The notes below the pieces were generated by a model that had not been told where the DNA came from, ran no database searches, and worked only from the letters and a program-made list of their open reading frames with translations. From Mycolicibacterium malmesburyense (GTDB taxonomy: Bacteria; Actinomycetota; Actinomycetes; Mycobacteriales; Mycobacteriaceae), in the NCBI RefSeq assembly GCF_001050015.1, contig NZ_CVTB01000285.1, forward strand, positions 1 to 27,905: a stretch of DNA of 27,905 bases, given 5' to 3'. Position numbers and translations under genes: made by a program. Below, one piece after another: positions 21,594 through 27,905 of this stretch (positions are counted from its first letter, which is position 1; the number at the start of each line of letters is the position of its first letter).

Positions 21594-23969
21594 CTAGATT
21601 TTCGAATTTCGGGTCATCCAGCGCATCACCTGCCACCCGACGAACACCGGAAGCCAGATCGTGAGCACCCGGTAGAGCAAAACCGACGGAACGGCGACTG
21701 CCGCGGGCATGCCGAACGCGGCCAATCCGCCGATCAACGCCGCCTCCACCGCCCCGATGCCGCCGGGTGTCGGCGCGGCCGAGGCCAGCGTGCCGCCGAC
21801 CATCGTCACCACGGTGACGGTGATGAACGACGTGTCGCCCCCGAACGCCTCGATCGCCGCCCACAGCGCGAACGCGTTGCCCAGCGTCGTCGCCGCACAG
21901 CCCGCCATGATCACCGCGAGCCGCTTGGGTTCGCGCGCCAACGCGATGAGGTGGCCGATGACCTCCTGTAGTCGGGGCCGGACCGACGTCGCCAACCATC
22001 GCCGAAGCTTCGGCACCAACAGGAACGTGCCGATCAGACCGAGCAGCAACCCGCCGATCAGATACAGCAGGGTCACGTTCGGGACGAAGCGCGACAGGTC
22101 CGCCGATACGCCCGCCGCGGTGGAGAAGAAGATCAGCAGGCCCAGGTGGGTGATGACCTGGACGCTCTGCTGCAGCGCGACGGCGGTGGTCGCGCGCATC
22201 GGGCTCACGCCGCCCTTCTGCAGATACCGCGCCGACAACGCCAGCCCGCCCACACCCGCGGGCGTCGTCGTCGCCGCGAACTTGTTGGCCACCTGCATGA
22301 CGATCAGCCCCCACAGGCTGACCAGCCCGTCGGCGCACGCCCAGAGTGCCGCTGCCGCACCGAGATACGTCAAACTCGACGCGGCGAGGCCCACCAGCGC
22401 CCACCACCAGTTCGCGGTGCGCAACTCGGTGATGAACGTCGGCACCGAGGACAGGAACGGATACGCGACGTAGACCAGCGCGGCCAGCAGCACCAGCTGG
22501 ATCACCTGGCTGCGGGTGAACCGCGTGACCGTCTCGGTGCGGATCTCGTCGACGCGGGTCTGGCGCTTCACCTCGTCGCGGGCGGCGGAGACGACGGACT
22601 TGGCTCCGGTCACCGAGCTGCGGATGCGCAACGGCATGGCGGCCATCGTCAACCGCCGCGACGCGGCCAGCACCGTGTCCTTGCCGAACGCGTCGATCGC
22701 CGCGCGCACCGCCGACTGTGCGTCATAGAGATGCGTCGTCGTCACCAACAACTGGGCGATGTCGCTGCGCAACTGGGCGTCGGTGGCGCCGTACTCGGCG
22801 TTGTCGAAGCCGCCGAACAGCACCGCGTCGTCGTCGACGGTGATCTCGCTGCCGCGCAGGTCGCCGTGGGAGATCTGGCAGTCGTGCAGTTCGCGCAGCG
22901 ACTCCCACACGCGGCTGACCGGTATGGAATCCACGCACTCGCTGATCGGGACCCCGCGGGGCGGGGTGTGCGCGTACAGCGTCCAGCCGCGGTCCAGGAC
23001 GGCGACGGCGATCGTCGACGTGTTGGCGATCTTGAGCTCGCCGATCGCGATTGCCATCAGCGCGCGGTGTTCGACGAGGCGGCGCATCGACGCGTGCAGC
23101 GGCGCGGTCTCGCGGTCGCGGAAGCGCACCTTGCGCCACAGCTGCAGCAGCACGCCGCCGCCGCGCTGGTGCGGTCCGTACAGTTCCATCACCGCTGTGG
23201 CCTGCTGGTCCTCGCAGGTGGCGTTGAGCATCAGCGGCCCGGCGCCCGCGGGCCGCAGCACCCGCAGTCCGGTGACGACGCATCCGCGCCCGGCCATCGC
23301 CCGCACGGCGCCGTCGAGCGGCACCTCCAGCCCGGGGGTGCCGACGACGAGCACCACCAGCGCGCCGACGAACCAGCCCGCCGCCAGCCCCACCAGCGAG
23401 CGGGCCGGTACGACGGCGCTGACCACCAGGTGGATCGGCACGAACGCCAGCAGCAGCGTCCACCACCAGCGCCGCCAGCGGGCCGGCAGCCAGGGACCGG
23501 AGACGGTGAGCACCGCGGCGAGCATCGCGATCCAGCGCGGGTCGTCGACGAACTGCGAGGCGAACGTGTCGAGGCGCCCGGACAGGTCGAAGTGCCAGCG
23601 CGGCGCGGTCAATCCCAGGCCGCTGATGGACAGTGCCGACCCGGCGATGACGGCGGCGGCGGCGTACGCGCCGAGCAGCTTCCACTGCCGCGACAGGACC
23701 AGGCTGACCAGGATCACGAACGGCAGCGCGACGATCGTTATGCCGTAGATGAGGTAGACCATGTTGGCCTGCGTCGGGGTCAGCACCGCCACGATCTCGG
23801 AGATCGAGCGTTCGAGCGCCACCCACTCGTTGCGGGTGATCAGCGAGCCGGTGATGACGACCGCGAGGAACAGCGCAGCCAGCACGACGCGGACGATGTC
23901 GTTGGTCCGCCTCGTCAAAGGCTGCAGCAGGCTGCCGGAGACGGCGATATCCCGTCCGTCAACGCGCAT
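21594..23969 (-). CDS. Membrane fusion protein: N-terminal TM, kinase-like middle, LPG-synthase-type flippase domain
   Basis: A 791-residue polytopic protein. N-terminal hydrophobic segments (about 27-210) precede a soluble middle (about 215-475) with a degenerate kinase catalytic loop HGDLRGSE (368-375). There, the Asn that binds Mg is Glu375, and DFG is replaced by GFDNA near Asp389. The C-terminal half (about 485-785) has eight or so membrane helices of the UPF0104/YbhN/lysyl-PG-synthase-TM (TIGR00374) type, with TTTPAGVGGLALSARYL (split TTTPAGVGG, LALSARYL) and PTPGGIGAVEA (733-743). Such domains are linked to lipid flipping. The middle is probably a pseudokinase regulator. GGAGAAG precedes ATG 23969. 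It lies between the ALDH operon and mycolate genes on the same strand. Lipid cargo is unknown. Confidence 0.85.
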   Translation of the reverse strand: MRVDGRDIAVSGSLLQPLTRRTNDIVRVVLAALFLAVVITGSLITRNEWVALERSISEIVAVLTPTQANMVYLIYGITIVALPFVILVSLVLSRQWKLLGAYAAAAVIAGSALSISGLGLTAPRWHFDLSGRLDTFASQFVDDPRWIAMLAAVLTVSGPWLPARWRRWWWTLLLAFVPIHLVVSAVVPARSLVGLAAGWFVGALVVLVVGTPGLEVPLDGAVRAMAGRGCVVTGLRVLRPAGAGPLMLNATCEDQQATAVMELYGPHQRGGGVLLQLWRKVRFRDRETAPLHASMRRLVEHRALMAIAIGELKIANTSTIAVAVLDRGWTLYAHTPPRGVPISECVDSIPVSRVWESLRELHDCQISHGDLRGSEITVDDDAVLFGGFDNAEYGATDAQLRSDIAQLLVTTTHLYDAQSAVRAAIDAFGKDTVLAASRRLTMAAMPLRIRSSVTGAKSVVSAARDEVKRQTRVDEIRTETVTRFTRSQVIQLVLLAALVYVAYPFLSSVPTFITELRTANWWWALVGLAASSLTYLGAAAALWACADGLVSLWGLIVMQVANKFAATTTPAGVGGLALSARYLQKGGVSPMRATTAVALQQSVQVITHLGLLIFFSTAAGVSADLSRFVPNVTLLYLIGGLLLGLIGTFLLVPKLRRWLATSVRPRLQEVIGHLIALAREPKRLAVIMAGCAATTLGNAFALWAAIEAFGGDTSFITVTVVTMVGGTLASAAPTPGGIGAVEAALIGGLAAFGMPAAVAVPSVLLYRVLTIWLPVFVGWQVMRWMTRNSKI

Positions 23970-24025
23970 GTTTCAACGATCTTCTCCGGTCGGGGGCCGC
24001 GTCGGTAGCGACCCGCCGTCAACTT

Positions 24026-24050
24026 AGCCGCTGACCCGTGGAAAGCGGCT
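24026..24050 (-). terminator. Hairpin after the aldehyde dehydrogenase gene
   Basis: AGCCGCT (24026-24032) and AGCGGCT (24044-24050) form a 7-bp stem with an 11-nt loop, 25 bp after the ALDH stop in the 105-bp gap. A weak T-run only. It may end the dehydrogenase operon. Confidence 0.4.
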
Positions 24051-24074
24051 CATTGGCCGACCGGGGGCCGGGCG

Positions 24075-25532
24075 TCAGATCGCGTACTGCCTCGGCTCGT
24101 GCTGCACGGAGACCCAGTGCTCGGTGGTGAACTCGTCGACGGCCCACTGCCCGCCGAAGCGGCCGATGCCCGATGCCTTCTCCCCGCCGAACGCGGTGTT
24201 GGCGTCGTCGTTGACCGGCGCGTCGTTGACGTGGGTCATGCCGGTGTCGATGCGACGGGCGAAGCGCACCGCGCGCTCGACGTCGCGGCTGAACACCGCC
24301 GACGACAGCCCGTACTCGGTGGCGTTGGCCAGCCGCAGCGCATCCTCGTCGCCGTCGGCGCGGATGACCGTCATCACCGGGCCGAACACCTCCTCGCGCG
24401 CGGTCGCCACGTCGTTGGAGCCGGTGAGGATGTGCGGCGGCAGGCACTGGCCGGTCGGTCCGAACGGGTCGCCGCCGATCAGCAACGAGGCGCCGTCGCC
24501 GCGGGCGCGCTCGAGCTTGTCCTGGATCGACTCCACCTGCGAGGAGTTGATGATCGGCCCCAGCTGGGTCTGCGGGTCGCGGGGATCGCCGACCTTCAGC
24601 TGTTTGGTGCGCTCGACGAAGCGGTCGAGGAAGTCGTCGAAGACGCGGGCGTCGACGATCGTGCGGTTGCCGATCATGCAGATCTGGCCCTGGTGGAAGA
24701 ACGAGCCGAACACCGCGGCGCGCACGGCGAGGTCGAGATCGGCGTCGTCGAGCACGACGATCGGGCCGTTGCCGCCGAGTTCGAGCGCCGTGCGCTTGAT
24801 GCCGGCCTTGGCCGCGATGCCCTCGCCGACGGGGGTCGACCCGGTGAACGAGACGACGCGCGGGGTCGGGTGCGCCACGATCGCGTCGCCGATATCCGAG
24901 CCGGAGCCGACGACCACCGACAACAGGCCCGGCGGCAGACCGGCCTCCTCGAAGATCCTCGCGAGCAGCAGGCCGCCGGTGACCGGGGTGTCGCCGGCCG
25001 GTTTGAGCACCACCGCGTTGCCAACCGCCAGCGCGGGCGCCACGGAGCGGTTGGACAGCTGCATCGGGAAGTTCCACGGCGAGATCACCGCGACGACGCC
25101 GACGGGCTCGCGGTAGATGCGGCTCTCCTTGCCCGGGATGTCCGACGGCATGATCTTGCCCTCGACGTGGTGCGGCATCGACGCGGCTTCCCACAGCACC
25201 GAGCGCACGAGGCTCCACTCGAGCTCGGCCTTGGCCACGGTGCCGCCGGACTCGCGGATCAGCCAGTCGGTGATCTCGTCCTTGCGCGCGGCCATCACGT
25301 CCGCGGCGTTGCGCATCACTTCCGCGCGGGCGATCGGCGGTTGTGCGGCCCAATCCCGTTGCGCCTCAACGGCGGTCGCGTATGCCTCATCGAGGTCGTC
25401 GGCGTCGGCCTGCAGGATCTCGGTCAGCACGTCTCCGGTGTAGGGGTCAGTGTCCTTTTTGGTCTTGCCGGACGAACCGCCGCGCCAGTGCTTGCCGATC
25501 GGCATCGTGTCGAAATCGGGGTAGGTGCTCAT
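24075..25532 (-). CDS. Aldehyde dehydrogenase
   Basis: A 485-residue NAD(P)-dependent enzyme that oxidises an aldehyde to a carboxylic acid. Motifs in order: PWNFP with Asn154 (oxyanion), LKPAGDTP with Lys177, FTGSTPVG, LELGGN with Glu251, and GQICMIG with nucleophile Cys285. The EEVFGPV and ASGIGRFGG blocks close the fold. The N-terminal FDTMPIGKHWRGGSSG is like benzaldehyde/vanillin-type dehydrogenases, but substrate cannot be fixed. The ATG overlaps the TGA of the upstream oxidoreductase (ATGA, 25529-25532), so the two are translationally coupled in an operon. Confidence 0.95.
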   Translation of the reverse strand: MSTYPDFDTMPIGKHWRGGSSGKTKKDTDPYTGDVLTEILQADADDLDEAYATAVEAQRDWAAQPPIARAEVMRNAADVMAARKDEITDWLIRESGGTVAKAELEWSLVRSVLWEAASMPHHVEGKIMPSDIPGKESRIYREPVGVVAVISPWNFPMQLSNRSVAPALAVGNAVVLKPAGDTPVTGGLLLARIFEEAGLPPGLLSVVVGSGSDIGDAIVAHPTPRVVSFTGSTPVGEGIAAKAGIKRTALELGGNGPIVVLDDADLDLAVRAAVFGSFFHQGQICMIGNRTIVDARVFDDFLDRFVERTKQLKVGDPRDPQTQLGPIINSSQVESIQDKLERARGDGASLLIGGDPFGPTGQCLPPHILTGSNDVATAREEVFGPVMTVIRADGDEDALRLANATEYGLSSAVFSRDVERAVRFARRIDTGMTHVNDAPVNDDANTAFGGEKASGIGRFGGQWAVDEFTTEHWVSVQHEPRQYAI

Positions 25533-26446
25533 GAGATCTGGATCGCAATCTTGGTGTTCGGACCGTCGGCCTGGGCCTGCCAGGCGCGCGCAGCCTCGTC
25601 GAGGGGGTAGCGCTCGGTGTCGACGCGGATGCGTCCGTCGGCGGCGTGCTTGGTCAATTCTTCGTAGGCGGCGCGCATCACCTCTGGTGGCATGAAGTTG
25701 TTCATGTGCCCGATGTGGGTGCGGCCCAGTAGTTGCGCGAAGGGGACGGTCGCGGTGGATCCGGCGCCCTGCCCGACGGTGATGAGCGTGGCGCCGACGG
25801 CGGACGCGTCGAGCGCGGCGAGGAACGGATCGCCGTAGACCATGTCGAGGACGACGTCGTACCCGTCACCGGCCTCGCGCTTCAGGGCTGCGGCGTCGTC
25901 GCCCTGTCCGAGTCGGACCACGGCGTCGGCCCCGAGGCCGCGGACCTTCTCCAGCGCGTCGGGCTTGCGGCCGGCGCCGACCACCCGCCCGGCGCCCAGC
26001 AGCTTGGCGGCCTGCACGGCGATGTTGCCCACGACCCCGGTGGCGCCGAGCACGAGCACGGACTTGCCGTCGGACACGTCGGCGTGCTGGGTCAACGGCA
26101 GCCACGCGGCCAGGCCCGCGATGCCGAGCGCCACGGCCAGGTCGTCGTCGAGGCCATCGGGAACCGGAAATGTCAGGGCGGGATCGACACGGCACCGCTG
26201 TGCCCATGACCCGAACGGGGCGGGCGGCGAGTCGAAGTACACGCGCTCGCCCTCGGCGGTGGTGCCGATGCCTTCCTTGCCCACGACCGACGGCGTCACG
26301 GGTTCGCCCATCGCGCCGGAGGCCAGGGCCAGGTCGACCGGATTGCATCCGGCCAGGCGCACGTCGACGACGTCTGGGCCGTCGGGTTGGTCGAAGTCTG
26401 TGACCGTCGGTGTCTTTCCGGGCGCTTCCAGCACGGCGGCGCGCAT
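25529..26446 (-). CDS. Zinc-independent quinone oxidoreductase-like MDR protein
   Basis: A 305-residue medium-chain reductase related to NADPH:quinone reductases. The N-terminal GroES-like domain has GCNPVDLALASG and VVGKEGIG, but lacks the zinc-binding Cys-His set. The nucleotide motif is VLGATGVVGNIAVQAAKLLGA with GATGVVG (about 134-140), followed by GAGRKPDAL, where Arg may favour NADPH. It would reduce a quinone or alpha,beta-unsaturated carbonyl. GGAAGGA precedes ATG 26446. It is first in a two-gene operon with the aldehyde dehydrogenase (4-bp overlap) and divergent from the P450 gene with 126 bp between starts. Confidence 0.9.
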   Translation of the reverse strand: MRAAVLEAPGKTPTVTDFDQPDGPDVVDVRLAGCNPVDLALASGAMGEPVTPSVVGKEGIGTTAEGERVYFDSPPAPFGSWAQRCRVDPALTFPVPDGLDDDLAVALGIAGLAAWLPLTQHADVSDGKSVLVLGATGVVGNIAVQAAKLLGAGRVVGAGRKPDALEKVRGLGADAVVRLGQGDDAAALKREAGDGYDVVLDMVYGDPFLAALDASAVGATLITVGQGAGSTATVPFAQLLGRTHIGHMNNFMPPEVMRAAYEELTKHAADGRIRVDTERYPLDEAARAWQAQADGPNTKIAIQIS

Positions 26447-26559
26447 GTGTGTCCTTCCGTCGGGTTCTCCGAGCGGGCTACCCGGTGTGGACGGTGTTAT
26501 GCCGGGGCCGCGTCACAAAGCAATGCCCGTCAGCTGTTCCATATCCGGCGTCGCGCTCG

Positions 26560-26565
26560 TACCCT
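26560..26565 (+). promoter_or_regulatory. Putative -10 element for leaderless P450 gene
   Basis: TACCCT fits TANNNT and ends 7 nt before the ATG at 26573; there is no Shine-Dalgarno. The rest of the 126-bp gap holds the opposite promoter of the reductase operon, which cannot be placed. Confidence 0.5.
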
Positions 26566-26572
26566 ATTAGGC

Positions 26573-27905
26573 ATGAGTACAACAACGGCGCCGACGTTGC
26601 CGCCGGGGCCTCGGCTCCCGTCGTTCGCGATCCTGCTGCTGATGATGCGGTGGTGGCCGCAGATCGTGTCGCTGTGTCAGCGCCGCTACGGCAACGTGTT
26701 CACGTTGACGAATTCCATTATGGGCTCGATGGTCTACCTCGCCGACCCGGCGGACATCAAGACCGTTTTCGCCGGTGATCCGCGGATCTACCATGCGGGC
26801 GAGGCGAATTCGATGCTGGGCGGGCTGCTGGGGGACAGCTCGGTGCTGGTCGTCGACGACGAGGTGCACCGTGAGCGGCGGCGGCTGATGATGGCGCCGT
26901 TCCACCGCGACGCGGTCGCGCGGCAGGCCGGCGTGATGGCCGAGATCGCGGCGGAGAACATCGCCGGATGGCCGGTGGGCAAGCCGTTTCCGGTCGCGCC
27001 GAAGATGTCGGAGATCACCCTCGAGGTGATCCTGCGGACGGTGATCGGCGCCAGCGACCCAGATCGACTGGCGGCGCTGCGCGAGGTGATGCCGAAGCTG
27101 CTGAACGTCGGGCCGTGGGCGTCGATGGCGATCGCGAAACCGAAGCTTCTGAAACACCGGCTGTGGAAACGGTTGCGCACCAACATGGATCGGGCCGACG
27201 AGCTGCTGTACGCCGAGATCGCCGACCGCCGCGCCGATCCCGATTTGGCTGAGCGCACCGATGCGTTGGCCATGCTGGTGCGGGCGGGGGTCGACGACGG
27301 CGCGGGCATGACCGACCGGGAACTGCGCGACCAGCTGATAACCCTGCTCGTCGCCGGGCACGACACCACCGCGACCGGGCTGTCCTGGGCGTTGGAGCGA
27401 TTGACCCGACACCCGGAAGTGCTCTCAAAAGCGGTGCAGGCGGCCGAATCCGGCGACGACGAGTACCTCGACGCGATCGCCAAGGAGACGCTGCGGATCC
27501 GTCCGGTCGTTCCCGACGTCGGCCGGATCCTCACCGAGCCCGTCGAGATCGCCGGCCACCGGTTGCCCGCGGGGGTGATGGTGGTGCCGAGCATCACGCT
27601 CGTACACGACGACGCCGACATCTATCCGCATCCGGACCGCTTCGACCCCGATCGCATGGTCGGCGCGACACTGAGCCCGACGACGTGGTTGCCGTTCGGC
27701 GGCGGTAACCGGCGTTGTCTCGGTGCGGGATTCGCGATGGTGGAGATGCGCGTGGTGCTGGCCGAGGTGCTGCGCCGAGTGGAACTGGCGTCCACCACGT
27801 CGGCCGGTGAGCGGCAGAAGCTCAAGCACGTGATCATGACGCCGCATCGCGGCGCGCGAATCACCGTGTCGGCAAAGAAGATCGCCGCGCCGACGGCGGC
27901 GGGGC
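26573..27905 (+). CDS. Cytochrome P450, CYP135-like (3' end outside window)
   Basis: 444 residues are visible and the frame is still open at the window edge; family members have about 450-475, so little is missing. The N-terminus TLPPGPRLPSFAILLL lacks a strong membrane anchor. The I-helix AGHDTTATG (oxygen activation), KETLRIRP (ExxR) and the heme loop FGGGNRRCLG with ligand Cys382 are intact, so it should be an active mono-oxygenase. AGHDTT plus the RRRRLMM-type C-helix pattern resembles CYP135 enzymes, and M. tuberculosis has cyp135B1 (Rv0568) two genes after its YajQ gene. Substrate is unknown. Needs ferredoxin and reductase from elsewhere. The start is supported by the leaderless -10. 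Confidence 0.92.
   Translation, partial: MSTTTAPTLPPGPRLPSFAILLLMMRWWPQIVSLCQRRYGNVFTLTNSIMGSMVYLADPADIKTVFAGDPRIYHAGEANSMLGGLLGDSSVLVVDDEVHRERRRLMMAPFHRDAVARQAGVMAEIAAENIAGWPVGKPFPVAPKMSEITLEVILRTVIGASDPDRLAALREVMPKLLNVGPWASMAIAKPKLLKHRLWKRLRTNMDRADELLYAEIADRRADPDLAERTDALAMLVRAGVDDGAGMTDRELRDQLITLLVAGHDTTATGLSWALERLTRHPEVLSKAVQAAESGDDEYLDAIAKETLRIRPVVPDVGRILTEPVEIAGHRLPAGVMVVPSITLVHDDADIYPHPDRFDPDRMVGATLSPTTWLPFGGGNRRCLGAGFAMVEMRVVLAEVLRRVELASTTSAGERQKLKHVIMTPHRGARITVSAKKIAAPTAAG

Noticed and set aside
22146..24008. 620-residue plus-strand frame opposite the flippase gene, and similar long frames at 24099-25610 and 8430-9746
   Set aside because: These are His/Arg/Gln-rich antisense shadows of real genes without domains, as is common in GC-rich DNA.
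1..27905. CRISPR array, insertion sequence, transposase, toxin-antitoxin or secondary-metabolite synthase
   Set aside because: No repeat-spacer pattern, transposase motif, terminal repeats or large modular synthase were seen on either strand.

Overview
The window is GC-rich actinobacterial DNA, almost certainly from a Mycobacterium/Mycolicibacterium species. It carries cyclopropane-mycolic-acid-synthase-family enzymes, a KasA-type ketoacyl synthase, an F420-type nitroreductase-family protein and YrbE permeases. The order menG, menJ, grcC1, htpX, gpsA, YajQ-family gene, CYP135-like P450 matches the M. tuberculosis Rv0558-Rv0568 backbone from memory, with blocks of extra genes inserted.

Layout. 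1-3.9 kb: tail of an upstream gene, an SDR, the menaquinone methyltransferase menG, an HSL-type esterase, a small secreted protein, and two small genes fired divergently from a 21-bp gap. 3.9-7.2 kb: menJ and the polyprenyl diphosphate synthase grcC1 diverge, followed by the membrane protease htpX. With menG these genes build and reduce the menaquinone tail. 7.2-9.8 kb: a strong hairpin, a secreted protein, gpsA and a PlsC-like acyltransferase (glycerolipid synthesis). 10-11.7 kb: a yrbEA-yrbEB permease pair with no mce genes beside it. 11.7-14 kb: YajQ-family protein, tRNA-Tyr with a clear terminator, a PASTA-like lipoprotein and a membrane/coiled-coil protein. 14.1-17.3 kb: a TetR regulator divergent from a carotenoid cleavage oxygenase across a perfect 11-bp inverted repeat, then a PhyH-type dioxygenase. 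17.3-21.5 kb: F420-type nitroreductase-family protein, DUF2237 protein, a KasA-like protein whose catalytic Cys is Asp, and two mycolate-modifying methyltransferase-family genes. 21.6-27.9 kb: a large kinase-like/flippase membrane fusion, an aldehyde dehydrogenase/quinone oxidoreductase operon, and a P450 running off the end.

The most notable points are the KasA-like protein with Asp170 in place of the nucleophile, next to mycolate-modifying enzymes; the orphan yrbE pair; the TetR/carotenoid oxygenase operator; and the repeated use of leaderless starts (TANNNT 6-8 nt before ATG/GTG in seven genes). There is no CRISPR array, insertion sequence, integrase or prophage. All functional statements rest on motif reading and recalled family knowledge; no database search was run.
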